Positions 48,592-57,374 of a DNA stretch of 61,071 nucleotides are shown here, piece after piece (the stretch's first letter is position 1; each line of letters begins with the position of its first letter). This DNA is from Trichococcus ilyis. GTDB taxonomy: Bacteria > Bacillota > Bacilli > Lactobacillales > Aerococcaceae. Where the stretch lies: positions 1 through 61,071 of the forward strand of contig NZ_FNYT01000018.1 in assembly GCF_900109135.1 (NCBI RefSeq), in the 5' to 3' direction. Below the pieces are notes generated by a model that was given only the letters and a program-made list of their open reading frames with translations, had not been told where the DNA came from and ran no database searches. The position numbers and the translations under genes are program-made.

Positions 48592-50094
48592 ATGAAAGAA
48601 ATCAGTTTGAACGATACCGTCTACAATCTGGTGAAGCAGTACCCTGAAATCAGAGAAGTCATCATCAGTCTGGGCTTTGAACCTTTGCGCAGCGACAAAA
48701 TGCTCAACACCGCCGGCCGGATCATGACCATCGGAAAAGCGCTCAAACGCAACGATGTGCCGGAAGCGACCTTCGCCGAAACGCTGGCAAAGAACGGATT
48801 CAGCGTCAAAGAACTGCCAGCATCCCCTGCTGTTCCGGCCGAAACAGAAGCAGCGGCGCCAGCCGTTGGCGGAAGTGCCCGTATGGGTTCAAAGGAATTC
48901 CAGGAGCGCCAGGACATCCTGCAGAGCCTCATCCTGCGTCTGCATGACGGGGAGGATTGGGATAAAGTGCAGGCCGACTTCAAGAAACATTTCACCGGCG
49001 TCAGCGCCTATGAGATTTCCGTCATGGAGCAAGGCTTGATGGGGAAAGGGATCGAGGCGGAGGATATCCAGCGCCTCTGCAACGTGCATGCCTCGCTCTT
49101 CGGCGGATCCATCGAAGCGGTCTACACCACTTCAGCAGAACAGCAGCATGCCGGGCATCCGATCCAGGTTTTGAAACTCGAGAATCTGGCCATCGAAAAT
49201 ACGCTGGAAAAAGTCAGCAAGTTGTTGGATGTCTATCTCGAGACAAAAGAGCCCGAACTCAAAAAAGGCATCCAGAACCAATTGGCGCTGCTCGGGGAAT
49301 TCGACAAGCATTATGCCCGCAAAGAATACGCCATCTTCCCGATCATGGAGAGCAAAGGCATCACGGCCCCGCCGGAAGTCATGTGGGGCGTCGATGACGA
49401 AATCCGCAGCATGTTCAAGGCCTTCAAAGCCCTGCTGCAAAACGAAGAGTTTGAAACAATCCCGAAAGCCTTCTCTGACCTGAAATACGAAATGAAAGAA
49501 ATGATCACGAAGGAAGAGGACATCCTCCTGCCGATGATCACCGATATCTTCAACGAGGACCATTGGCTCCAGATCGCCAAGGAGTCCGAAGAAATCGGCT
49601 ATTGCATCGTCAAACCGGAAGCGAAATGGGTGCCGGAACGTTCCCTCCCAGAAAATGTTTCACGTGAAACAAAGGAATTCGAAAACGACTCTTACATCAA
49701 TTTCCAAACCGGACACCTGACGCCGCACCAACTGGAGAAGATGCTGAACAACATCCCCTTGGAATTGACTTTCGTCGATGCCGACAACATCGTGCGCTAC
49801 TACAACGACAACGGCGAAGAAAAATTCTTCAAGCGCACCAGCAGTGCGATCGGCCGTGACGTGCTGAACTGCCATCCGCCGAAAAGCCTTCCGATCGTCA
49901 CCAAGCTGCTGGCGGACCTGAAATCGGGCGCGAAGGAGAGCGAATCGATGTGGTTCCGCGCCATGGGCAAATTCATCCTGGTCACCTACCGCGCCGTCAG
50001 GGACGACGACGGCAGCTATATGGGAACCTTGGAATATGTGCAGGACATCCAACCATTCATCGATCTCGATGGCGAAAAGCGCACCCTGTCCTAA
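48592..50094 (+). CDS. DUF438 / hemerythrin-like / PAS protein (DUF1858 N-terminus)
   Basis: A soluble 500-residue multidomain protein. Residues ~5-65 form a DUF1858-like module (ISLNDTVYNLVKQYPEIREVIISLGF), then an Ala-rich linker. DUF438 follows (RQDILQSLILRLHDGEDWDKVQADFKKHF split over ~110-150), then a helical HHE-type bundle with His/Glu pairs (HYARKEYAIFPIMES, EMITKEEDILLPM) fit for a di-iron site, and a C-terminal PAS domain (LTFVDADNIVRYYND). Proteins of this type are presumed redox, oxygen or NO sensors. ATG 48592 follows AGAGGTGG. The gene contains a perfect parS site (49656-49671), encoding NVSRET. Confidence 0.83.
   Translation: MKEISLNDTVYNLVKQYPEIREVIISLGFEPLRSDKMLNTAGRIMTIGKALKRNDVPEATFAETLAKNGFSVKELPASPAVPAETEAAAPAVGGSARMGSKEFQERQDILQSLILRLHDGEDWDKVQADFKKHFTGVSAYEISVMEQGLMGKGIEAEDIQRLCNVHASLFGGSIEAVYTTSAEQQHAGHPIQVLKLENLAIENTLEKVSKLLDVYLETKEPELKKGIQNQLALLGEFDKHYARKEYAIFPIMESKGITAPPEVMWGVDDEIRSMFKAFKALLQNEEFETIPKAFSDLKYEMKEMITKEEDILLPMITDIFNEDHWLQIAKESEEIGYCIVKPEAKWVPERSLPENVSRETKEFENDSYINFQTGHLTPHQLEKMLNNIPLELTFVDADNIVRYYNDNGEEKFFKRTSSAIGRDVLNCHPPKSLPIVTKLLADLKSGAKESESMWFRAMGKFILVTYRAVRDDDGSYMGTLEYVQDIQPFIDLDGEKRTLS
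49656..49671. promoter_or_regulatory. parS centromere-like site
   Basis: TGTTTCACGTGAAACA is the exact 16-bp palindromic consensus of the ParB/Spo0J binding site. It lies inside the DUF438/PAS gene about 8.4 kb from dnaA, whereas parAB themselves are ~47 kb from dnaA. Confidence 0.93.
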
Positions 50095-50137
50095 AAGACT
50101 TTCCCGGAAATGGTTTCCGATTTCAAGCACAAAGAAG

Positions 50138-50175
50138 AACAAAAGCTGCCTCTTCGTCTGGAGGCAGCTTTTTTC
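50138..50175 (+). terminator. Terminator after the DUF438 gene
   Basis: Stem AAAAGCTGCCTC / GAGGCAGCTTTTTT, about 45 nt past the stop. Confidence 0.9.
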
Positions 50176-50204
50176 GTCCTCAGGCAGCTTTCGGTATCTC
50201 CCTC

Positions 50205-50332
50205 CTCCGGCGAGCGCAGGCCCCGCCGGAGTTCAGCCACCGGCTTGCTTGCCAACTCCGATGAGTGCCGCTTCGTCGGAGTTCACGCCGACAGTTACCG
50301 TTGTACTCCGGTGAGCGTGCACTTCACCGGGA
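50205..50332 (+). repeat. Three-hairpin array, copy 2
   Basis: Hairpins CTCCGGCG/CGCCGGAG-type (50205-50231), AACTCCGATGA/TCGTCGGAGTT (50254-50283) and CTCCGGTGA/TCACCGGGA (50306-50332), with start-to-start spacing of 49 and 52 bases. The same three, in the same order and spacing, occur on the minus strand at 27691-27563. The array sits between the terminators of two convergent genes. Confidence 0.75.
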
Positions 50333-50380
50333 CTGAGAGAAGGTTCAGCCGCTAGCCGCCTCACCGGCATAAGGCACAAA

Positions 50381-50420
50381 GAAGGGGCAGCTCATTTTAT
50401 TTTGAGCTGCCCCTTCTTAG
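50381..50420. terminator. Terminator after treC
   Basis: Near-perfect long stem AGAAGGGGCAGCTCA / TGAGCTGCCCCTTCT with a short AT loop, 3 nt past the treC stop. Confidence 0.88.
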
Positions 50421-50423
50421 CGT

Positions 50424-52079
50424 TTATTTGCTCAGCCTGAAAGCGATGGTTTCGTACGGCTTCAGCGTGAAGGACGGCGCAAGCGGCCTTTCGCCGTAAT
50501 TTCCGACGAGGACACGGGCATCCCCGGTTACAAATTCTTCCGGTATGTCGATCGTATAATCACCGGCATAGAAATGGTTCAGGACCAGCACCTTTTCCTC
50601 CTCGTTCTCGCGGATGTAGGCGAAGACTTCGGGATCGTCCAAAAGGATGCCCGTGTAGGAACCATCCGCAATGACCGGATGCTCCTTGCGGATGCGGATC
50701 AGTTCCTGGTAATAACGGAAAATTCTGCCTTCAGCGAGCTCCTTTTCGACGTTCACTTGCGGATAGTTGGCTGCCACCTGCAGCCAAGGCTCGCCGGTCG
50801 TGAAGCCGGCGTGCTTGCTGCCGTCCCACTGCATCGGCGTCCGGCTGTTATCGCGGGATTTCTGCTTGATGATGCGCATGGCTTCCGGATGCGTCAATCC
50901 GGCTAGCTTCAGATTCCGGTAGGCATTGTGCGATTCGATATCCCGGTAGATGCTGATGTCGTCATAATTCGGATTCGTCATGCCGATTTCCTCGCCCTGA
51001 TAGATATAAGGAGTTCCCCGCAGCAGATGGACCGTCTGTGCCAGCATGGAGGCTGTTTCGAAAGGATAGCGTTCCGGATCGCCGAAGCGGCTGTTGGCCC
51101 GCGGCTGGTCATGGTTGTTCCAGAACAACGCATTCCAGCCGTTGCCATCCGACATCCCCGCCTGCCATTCGTTCAGGATCCGTTTCAGTTCGAGGAAATC
51201 GAACGGATGATCCGTCCATTTTTCCCCATCTTTGTAATCGACCTTGAGGTGATGGAAATTGAAGACCATCGATAATTCGTTCCGATCCGGGTTCGAATAA
51301 AGGATCCCATTTTCCAGCGTCATCGAAGACATTTCGCCGACCGTCACGATATCCTCCAATGTGCCGAACGTTGCTTGATTCATTTCCCGGATGTACTCAT
51401 GGACGATCGGGCGGTCGGTGTAAAGGCTCTTTTCGTTGTCCCCTTCACTGTCGACCAACGCGACGTCCTTGCCGATAAGATTGAACACATCGAAACGGAA
51501 GCCTTTGATGCCCTTTCCCAACCAGAAGTTGACGACTTTCTGCAGTTCCTGGCGTACTTTCGGATTGCGCCAATTGAGATCGGCCTGCGTGATGTCGAAC
51601 AGATGCAGGTAGTACTTGCCGGTGTCCCCGAACGGCGCCCAGGCCTCTCCGCCGAATTTCGATTGCCAATTGGTCGGCAGGCTGCCGTCCGCTTTCGGAT
51701 CGCGGATAATGTAATAATTCTGGTATTCTCTATCCCCGGCCAAGGCTTTCCGGAACCACTCATGCGTAGTCGACGTATGGTTGAACACCATGTCGAACAT
51801 AATTTCGATGCCATGCTGCTTCAGCTTCCCGATCAGTTCCTCCAGATCCGCCATCGTGCCGAAAACCGGATCGATGGCGTAATAATCCGTGATGTCATAG
51901 CCGTTGTCCATCTGCGGGGATACGAAAACCGGATTCATCCAGATCATATCGATGCCCAGTTCCGCCAAATAAGGCACTTTGCTGATGATCCCTTGGATAT
52001 CGCCGATGCCGTCGCCGTCGGAATCCTTGAATGATTTTGGATACAGCTGATAGATCACTTTTTTTTGAAATTGCTTCAT
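50424..52079 (-). CDS. treC: Alpha,alpha-phosphotrehalase TreC (GH13)
   Basis: Hydrolyses trehalose-6-phosphate, delivered by the PTS, to glucose and glucose-6-phosphate in the cytoplasm. The 551-residue GH13 enzyme has the four family regions: FDMVFNHTS, GFRFDVFN with nucleophile Asp197, TVGEMSS with acid Glu249, and NNHDQPR with Asp324. The N-terminal KKVIYQLYPKSFKDSDGDGIGD is common to oligo-1,6-glucosidases and phosphotrehalases; the preceding trehalose PTS gene and Tre operators favour the latter. ATG 52079 follows GGAGG. Confidence 0.92.
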   Translation of the reverse strand: MKQFQKKVIYQLYPKSFKDSDGDGIGDIQGIISKVPYLAELGIDMIWMNPVFVSPQMDNGYDITDYYAIDPVFGTMADLEELIGKLKQHGIEIMFDMVFNHTSTTHEWFRKALAGDREYQNYYIIRDPKADGSLPTNWQSKFGGEAWAPFGDTGKYYLHLFDITQADLNWRNPKVRQELQKVVNFWLGKGIKGFRFDVFNLIGKDVALVDSEGDNEKSLYTDRPIVHEYIREMNQATFGTLEDIVTVGEMSSMTLENGILYSNPDRNELSMVFNFHHLKVDYKDGEKWTDHPFDFLELKRILNEWQAGMSDGNGWNALFWNNHDQPRANSRFGDPERYPFETASMLAQTVHLLRGTPYIYQGEEIGMTNPNYDDISIYRDIESHNAYRNLKLAGLTHPEAMRIIKQKSRDNSRTPMQWDGSKHAGFTTGEPWLQVAANYPQVNVEKELAEGRIFRYYQELIRIRKEHPVIADGSYTGILLDDPEVFAYIRENEEEKVLVLNHFYAGDYTIDIPEEFVTGDARVLVGNYGERPLAPSFTLKPYETIAFRLSK

Positions 52080-52106
52080 TGTAAGGCCTCCTGTACTATG
52101 ACTGAA

Positions 52107-52136
52107 GGCAAAAAGCCTGATGAACAGCTTTTTGCC
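52107..52136 (-). other. Intercistronic hairpin between treP and treC
   Basis: Perfect 10-bp stem GGCAAAAAGC / GCTTTTTGCC with a 10-nt loop in the 73-nt treP-treC gap. There is no following T-run, so it is more likely a processing or stability element than a terminator. Confidence 0.6.
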
Positions 52137-52152
52137 TCCAGCAATTCACTTT

Positions 52153-53598
52153 TTATTTTTGCGTTTGGATGACCGGCGCCTCCGCGACATCCTCTTTGGG
52201 AACGAAAAGTTGTTTTTTCTCGAACAAAACCGTCAGCAGGATCGGCACAACGATCGCAATCGCCATGCAGACGAAGAACATCGCCATCGAATCGGTCTGG
52301 ATGCTCAGGAAACCCGGGATTCCGCCGACCCCGATGCTGTTCGCCATGACGTTGAAAGTCGTCGCCACCAGCCCGGCGATTCCCGATCCGATCATTGCGG
52401 CAACGAAAGGATAGATGTATTTGATGTTGATCCCGAACATGGCCGGCTCGGTTACGCCCAAGAAGCAGGAAATCGCTGCCGGGATGGAAACCTGTTCCTC
52501 TTTCTCATTGCCTCTGTGCAGGAAGATGATCGCCAATACAGCCGACCCCTGGGCAATATTCGAAAGTGCGATCATCGGCCACAGGTTCGTGCCGCCGAAA
52601 TCGGCGATCAGCTGCAGGTCGATGGCATTGGACATATGGTGCAGCCCCGTGATGACGAGCGGCGAATAGAGTGTACCGAAGAACAGACCGAACAGCCATC
52701 TGAAGTTGCCTGTCAACCCGGCATAGACGACTTCGGAAACCCATTGCCCGATCGTCCAGCCGATGGGGCCGAGCACCGTATGCGCGATGATGACGGTGGG
52801 AACCAAAGCCAACAACGGAACAAAAATCATCGAAATGTACTGCGGAATCCATTTACGCAGCCAGATTTCCAGGTAGGCCAACACGAAGCCCGCCAACATG
52901 GCAGGGATGACTTGCGCTTGATAACCGATCTTGTTGATCGTGAAGGCACCGAAATCCCAGAATGGAATCTCTTCTGCACCCGCGACAGCATAGGCATTCA
53001 ATAATTGCGGAGAAACCAATGTGATCCCTAAAACGATACCCAGTATTTGCGTAGTGCCCATCTTCTTCGTGATGCTCCAAGTGATGCCTACCGGCAGGAA
53101 GTGGAAAATCGCTTCGCCGATCAGCCAAAGGAAATCATTGACGCCTGTCCAGAACTGCGAGTTGGAAACGATCGTGCCGTTGGCGAAATTGATCCCTTCA
53201 AGCACATTGCGGAAGCCGAGGATCAGACCCCCGACCACGATGGCGGGAATCAGCGGCGTAAAGATTTCCGCCAGCACAGCCATGGCACGCTGCACCACAT
53301 TCTGGTTCTGCTTGGCTGCCGCTTTTGCCTCGTCTTTCGAGACGCCTTCTTTGCCGGATACCTTTGCGAACTCGTTGTAGAACTGCGGCACCTCATTGCC
53401 GATGATGACCTGGAATTGCCCGGCCTGCGTGAACGTGCCTTTTACTGCGGGTATGTCTTCGATCTTTTTGACGTTGGCGGCAGCGGGGTCATTCAGGACG
53501 AAACGCATCCGCGTGGCACAGTGGCTGACTGCCGAAATATTATCGGGACCTCCGATATGTTCCAGCAGATCTTTTGCATCTTTGTTGAAATCTACCAT
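52153..53598 (-). CDS. treP: Trehalose-specific PTS enzyme IIBC TreP
   Basis: Membrane permease that imports trehalose as trehalose-6-phosphate. The 481-residue protein has an N-terminal EIIB domain with phospho-acceptor Cys27 (SHCATRMRF), a Lys/Ala-rich linker (about 88-100), and an EIIC domain with roughly ten spans (LAEIFTPLIPAIVVGGLILG, GLHHMSNAIDLQLI, PAAISCFLGVTEPAMFGIN). No EIIA is fused, so a glucose-type EIIA must serve in trans. ATG 53598 follows AAGGAGGA. First gene of treP-treC. Confidence 0.95.
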   Translation of the reverse strand: MVDFNKDAKDLLEHIGGPDNISAVSHCATRMRFVLNDPAAANVKKIEDIPAVKGTFTQAGQFQVIIGNEVPQFYNEFAKVSGKEGVSKDEAKAAAKQNQNVVQRAMAVLAEIFTPLIPAIVVGGLILGFRNVLEGINFANGTIVSNSQFWTGVNDFLWLIGEAIFHFLPVGITWSITKKMGTTQILGIVLGITLVSPQLLNAYAVAGAEEIPFWDFGAFTINKIGYQAQVIPAMLAGFVLAYLEIWLRKWIPQYISMIFVPLLALVPTVIIAHTVLGPIGWTIGQWVSEVVYAGLTGNFRWLFGLFFGTLYSPLVITGLHHMSNAIDLQLIADFGGTNLWPMIALSNIAQGSAVLAIIFLHRGNEKEEQVSIPAAISCFLGVTEPAMFGINIKYIYPFVAAMIGSGIAGLVATTFNVMANSIGVGGIPGFLSIQTDSMAMFFVCMAIAIVVPILLTVLFEKKQLFVPKEDVAEAPVIQTQK

Positions 53599-53616
53599 CT
53601 TTTTCTCCTCCTTGAA

Positions 53617-53714
53617 CTTGTATATACATGTTAGTCACATCTATATTCTACCGCTCACAAATAAATATTGCAAACGTTTTCCGACCGCGATTCGTAAACT
53701 TGTATAGACAAGTT
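53617..53714 (-). promoter_or_regulatory. treP promoter with two TreR operators and a cre
   Basis: Operators CTTGTATATACATG (53617-53630) and AACTTGTATAGACAAGTT (53697-53714) flank a SigA promoter on the minus strand: TTGCAA (53673-53668), 17 nt, TAGAAT (53650-53645). A cre-like TGCAAACGTTTTCC (53669-53682) overlaps the -35. This is repression by TreR from two sites, with probable CcpA repression at the promoter itself. Confidence 0.85.
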
Positions 53715-53774
53715 ACCCGATTCCTTTGTTTTATGAAGTGTTGCCACGCTGGACAACGCAATCAAAAAAACGAC

Positions 53775-53903
53775 GGGACTGGGAAAAAAGCCACTTCTTA
53801 TAATAATTGTTAAATCTGATTAGTTAAAAACACCGTCATATCAAGGATTAATTTTCCAAGATATGACGGTGTTTTCTAATTTAGTTAGTTATTTCCCAGC
53901 CCC
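53775..53903. repeat. 129-bp inverted-end repeat element, copy 2
   Basis: Same sequence as 1-129 except one base. Here it is flanked by AAAAAACGAC on the left and GTCGTTTTTT on the right, themselves inverted, so the whole forms a long terminator-like hairpin. It lies downstream of the YhdH-type gene and upstream of treP. Confidence 0.85.
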
Positions 53904-53938
53904 GTCGTTTTTTGATCCGGATAATCCGATCAGACCCC

Positions 53939-54937
53939 TTATTTCAGTTTCACTAAAGTCCGCCCATGCATTTTCCCGTTCATGATTTTCTCGAAAGCCA
54001 CAGGCAGGTCCTCCAGCGTGATCTCCTGTTCGACCAACAGCTCCAGCTTTTCCGGCTTCAGATCGTTGGCGATGCGCTCCCATAGCTTGACGCGTTCCGC
54101 GTAAGGATGGTTCACTGAATCGATCCCGACAAGTTTGATGCCCCGCAGGATGAAGGGCAGCACGGTCGCTTCAAAAGAGATTCCGCCGGCATTTCCGCTC
54201 AAGGCCAGACTTCCGCCGTAATGCAGCTGCGCCAGCAAATCCGGCAGCATCGGACCGCCGACCGGATCAACGCTTGCCGACCAACGTTGCTGCGCCAATG
54301 GCCGTGTCTTCTCCAGCGACGCTTCAGCCGGATGCAGAACCGCTGAAGCACCGAGTTGCTTCAGGTAATCCGTGCAGTCCGCTTTTTTCCGTGACATAGC
54401 TTCGATGGTATATCCGCGACGCTTCAGCATAGTGACGGCCATCCCGCCGACGCCGCCGGAGGCCCCCGTCACCAAAACAGCGCCCGTTTGCGGCTGGACG
54501 CCCTGTTTTTCCAAAGCATCAACCGATTCCGCCGCTGTGAATCCGGCCGTTCCGATGATCATCGCTTCCCTCAGGCTCAACCCTTCAGGCAGCGGAACGA
54601 CCCAAGCGGCAGGGACTCGGGCAAATTGGCTGAAACCACCGAAATGAGTCACCCCTAAACCATAGCCTGTCACGATCACCTTATCGCCTGCCCGGAAAGC
54701 CGGATCAAGCGATTCAACTACGACACCGCTCAGATCGATCCCCAGAATCAATGGATAATTGCGGATGACCCCGCTTTTCGGATTGGTTCCGGCCAGCCCG
54801 TCCTTGTAGTTGACGCTCGAATAGTGGACCTCGATCAGCACTTCCCCATCCGGCAGGTCCGCCTTTTTGAAGGTTCTGACCGTTGTCTTCACTTCCGCAC
54901 CTGCGTTTTCCGCCCATAAAGCCTTGAATTCCTCCAT
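53939..54937 (-). CDS. Acrylyl-CoA reductase/YhdH-type quinone oxidoreductase
   Basis: A 332-residue zinc-free medium-chain reductase of the YhdH/AcuI family. It begins FKALWAENAGAEVKTTV and has the family pattern SSVNYKDGLAGT, YPLILGIDLSGVVVES, and the NADP-binding Rossmann loop VTGASGGVGGMAVTML. Members reduce acrylyl-CoA or small enones with NADPH; the substrate here is not known. ATG 54937 follows CGAGGGATAT. It stands alone between jag and the 129-bp repeat. Confidence 0.88.
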   Translation of the reverse strand: MEEFKALWAENAGAEVKTTVRTFKKADLPDGEVLIEVHYSSVNYKDGLAGTNPKSGVIRNYPLILGIDLSGVVVESLDPAFRAGDKVIVTGYGLGVTHFGGFSQFARVPAAWVVPLPEGLSLREAMIIGTAGFTAAESVDALEKQGVQPQTGAVLVTGASGGVGGMAVTMLKRRGYTIEAMSRKKADCTDYLKQLGASAVLHPAEASLEKTRPLAQQRWSASVDPVGGPMLPDLLAQLHYGGSLALSGNAGGISFEATVLPFILRGIKLVGIDSVNHPYAERVKLWERIANDLKPEKLELLVEQEITLEDLPVAFEKIMNGKMHGRTLVKLK

Positions 54938-55017
54938 AATATCCCTCGTTTCCGCTCGTATTACCTTCAGTTTAGTCCATCTTCGCGGAATTTGCGACCC
55001 CTACTCCCTACAACAAA

Positions 55018-55062
55018 AAAAATCATCACCGGGAATAAAGCCTATCCCAGGTGACGATTTTT
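55018..55062 (-). terminator. Terminator after jag
   Basis: Minus-strand stem AAATCGTCACCTGGGA / TTCCCGGTGATGATTT with eight following T residues. Confidence 0.92.
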
Positions 55063-55072
55063 GGATGTACGA

Positions 55073-55906
55073 TCACTCCGCTATCTCAACGACCAGATAG
55101 CGATGCGGCTCTTTGCCTTCGGAGTGTGTTTTGATGCGTTTGTTTTGGCTCAGACGAGCGTGGATCAGTTTTCTTTCAAAAGCAGGCAGCGGCTCAAGAA
55201 ATACCGGTTGTTTCGTTTTGATGACGCGTTCCGCAGTCCGGTCGGCGATGCTTTCCAGCACGGCAGCCCGGCGCTCGCGGTAGTCACCGACATTCACGAT
55301 TACGGACAAACGACGGCGCACGTAGCGCTGCACCAATGCTTGCGCCAATATCTGCAGAGCATTGACGATTTTCCCGTATTTGCCGATCAGCAACCCGGCT
55401 TTTTCGCTTTCCATTTGGAAAATCAGCATATTGTTCTTTTCTTCGACCGTAACGACTGCTGGAGCACCGTATGCCTCTGCCACTGAGGCAAGATATGCGC
55501 TCACCGCGGCGATTGCTTCCGCTCTGCCGGCTTCTTCATCATAATCTTCCGGGAAATGCCCTGCTTCAGCATCTTCCTCCTCATCGGAAGAAATGATTCG
55601 ATCGACTTCAGGCTGATCAGCCAATATCTTTTCCGCAGCTTCCGGATAATCCTCTTCAAGATCTTCTACGATATCTTCGACTGTCTCATCGATTTCAGCT
55701 AATTGGATATCGCCTGGTTCATCAAAGTCCATGATTTCTTTGCGCGTGATTTCCACGACCGCCTCTTTTTGGCCGAATCCAAAAATCCCTTTTTTACCTT
55801 CAGAGATTACGACGATATCGGCTTCATGGCTATCGACACCCAACAAATCCAGACCTTTGCGAATCGCTTTATCAACGGTCGTATCTTTCGCAACTACTTT
55901 ATCCAT
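55073..55906 (-). CDS. jag: RNA-binding protein KhpB/Jag (EloR)
   Basis: Partner of KhpA; RNA-binding regulator of cell elongation in streptococci. The 277-residue protein has a Jag-N domain (TTVDKAIRKGLDLLGV ... KGIFGFGQKEAVVEI), a very acidic linker (about 65-130), a KH domain (LLIGKYGKIVNALQILAQALV) and a C-terminal R3H domain (ending HRYLVVEIAE, with RxxxH-like RKLIHARL). It follows yidC with a 35-nt gap, the usual order near oriC. Confidence 0.95.
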   Translation of the reverse strand: MDKVVAKDTTVDKAIRKGLDLLGVDSHEADIVVISEGKKGIFGFGQKEAVVEITRKEIMDFDEPGDIQLAEIDETVEDIVEDLEEDYPEAAEKILADQPEVDRIISSDEEEDAEAGHFPEDYDEEAGRAEAIAAVSAYLASVAEAYGAPAVVTVEEKNNMLIFQMESEKAGLLIGKYGKIVNALQILAQALVQRYVRRRLSVIVNVGDYRERRAAVLESIADRTAERVIKTKQPVFLEPLPAFERKLIHARLSQNKRIKTHSEGKEPHRYLVVEIAE

Positions 55907-55941
55907 AATAGAATGTCATCCTTTCCTACTTCAAAGTCTAA

Positions 55942-56772
55942 CTAGTTTTTCTTTTTCTTTTTAGGATTTTGGGCTTTCTTCAATGCTTTTTCGCGCGCCT
56001 TTGCCTGAGCTTCGGCTTCTTCGCGCTCGCGGATGGCCTTGAATGGGTTGTTCAACAGCATCGTCTGGCCGACCGAGAAAGCATTGCTGGCTACCCAGTA
56101 CAACGACAGCGCGCTCGGAAAGTTGATCCCCATCATCAGGATCATGATCGGCATCGTGTACGTCATCGATTTTGTCGCGGAGTTCGCTTCCGTCTGCGAC
56201 ATCATCGTCAGCTTGCTTGTGGCGTACGTCAGGATAGCGGCGACGATCGGCAAAATGAAGAATGGATCGCGTTCTCCCAGGTTCATCCAAAGGAAACTGC
56301 CGCTCTTCAGAATCTCAGTCCGGCTGATCGCTTGATATAAAGCCATCAGGACAGGCATCTGAACCAAGACAGGCAGACAGCCCATGTAAGGATTCACATC
56401 GTTATCCGCATACAATTTGGAAACTTCTTTCTGCAGTCTTTCCTGCGTTTCCCGATCTTTGGAGGCATATTTTTCCTGCAGCGCTTTGATCTGCGGTTGA
56501 ACAGCCGCCATTTTTTTCGTGCTCTTCGTTTGGAAATGGTTGAGCGGCAACAGGATCACCCGGATGATGATCGTAAAGGCAATGATCCCCAGACCGTAAT
56601 TGCCGAAAAACAGCTCGGACAACCACACGATCATGTTGGAGAAATTAAAAACAATGTAACGGTCCCAAAAACCGGTGCTTTCTGAGGTGATCGGCTCCGT
56701 TCCACATGCTGACAGAACCATCATAACAGCAAATAAGCTGAGTGTAAAAAGTAATCGCTTACGCTTTGACAA
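55942..56772 (-). CDS. yidC: Membrane protein insertase YidC/OxaA
   Basis: Inserts membrane proteins alone or with Sec. The 276-residue Gram-positive form has a lipoprotein signal (VLSAC, Cys about residue 23), five predicted spans, the conserved hydrophilic-groove Arg in AFTIIIRVILLPLNHFQ, and the cytoplasmic loop with QPQIKALQEKYASKD. The C-terminal tail is strongly basic (KALKKAQNPKKKKKN), consistent with ribosome contact. It follows rnpA by 31 nt. Confidence 0.96.
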   Translation of the reverse strand: MSKRKRLLFTLSLFAVMMVLSACGTEPITSESTGFWDRYIVFNFSNMIVWLSELFFGNYGLGIIAFTIIIRVILLPLNHFQTKSTKKMAAVQPQIKALQEKYASKDRETQERLQKEVSKLYADNDVNPYMGCLPVLVQMPVLMALYQAISRTEILKSGSFLWMNLGERDPFFILPIVAAILTYATSKLTMMSQTEANSATKSMTYTMPIMILMMGINFPSALSLYWVASNAFSVGQTMLLNNPFKAIREREEAEAQAKAREKALKKAQNPKKKKKN

Positions 56773-56803
56773 GAGGACTCCTCCTTAATAGGAATATTAT
56801 AGT

Positions 56804-57148
56804 TTACTTATTGTTCAAAAGATTGGAAAGCTTCAGGACATGGACCAGACTTTTTTTGACCTCCGCAGCCGACATTTCGGCAACCGGTTTGCGCGCGATC
56901 ACGATGAAGTCGACATCCTGGGCCAAATCCGCCTTCAACTCTGTGAGCGCCTGTCGGATTTTCCTTTTGACGGCATTCCGCACCACGGCATTGCCGATTT
57001 TTTTTCCGACGGACAAGCCGACCCGGAAATGCGGTTGCTCCTGCTTATGGATCACATAGATTACGAACTGGCGGTTCGCCTTGGACACCCCGCTGTGAAA
57101 TACTTTCTGAAATTCTTTTTCCTTTTTGACACGAAAAGATTTTCTCAT
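56804..57148 (-). CDS. rnpA: Ribonuclease P protein component
   Basis: Protein subunit of RNase P, which matures tRNA 5' ends. The 114 residues contain the RNR motif ([10 protein letters not shown]), preceded by [13 protein letters not shown]. It is small and basic as expected, and lies between rpmH and yidC as in most Bacillota. Confidence 0.97.
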   Translation of the reverse strand: MRKSFRVKKEKEFQKVFHSGVSKANRQFVIYVIHKQEQPHFRVGLSVGKKIGNAVVRNAVKRKIRQALTELKADLAQDVDFIVIARKPVAEMSAAEVKKSLVHVLKLSNLLNNK

Positions 57149-57341
57149 GCTCTTCCCTCAAATCTGCAATCATAACATACAAAAAAATCTCTCCCAAATG
57201 GAGAAAAACAGAAAAATTCCTCTCTCCGTTATCATCACAAATATGGACCCGTACACCAAGGCATTGCTGCTTCCGGTTCATTTGGGCACATCTTGTCATA
57301 CTCTCCATTTAAGAAAGACATTTTTGCATTTTTTGAAATCC

Positions 57342-57374
57342 TTAAAAAAAAAGACCACTGAAACGGTCAGTGAT
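57342..57374 (-). terminator. Terminator/attenuator between rpmH and rnpA
   Basis: Minus-strand stem GATCACTGACC / GTCAGTGGTC-type arms with about nine following T residues, directly at the rpmH stop. It would allow rpmH expression to exceed that of rnpA. Confidence 0.85.

Noticed and set aside
48691-50332. CRISPR-like array at the three-hairpin region
   Set aside because: The repeats are palindromes with different stems, only three units, and no cas genes or uniform spacers.
52107-52136. Terminator between treP and treC
   Set aside because: The stem is perfect, but there is no T-run after it in the direction of transcription. I list it only as an intercistronic hairpin.
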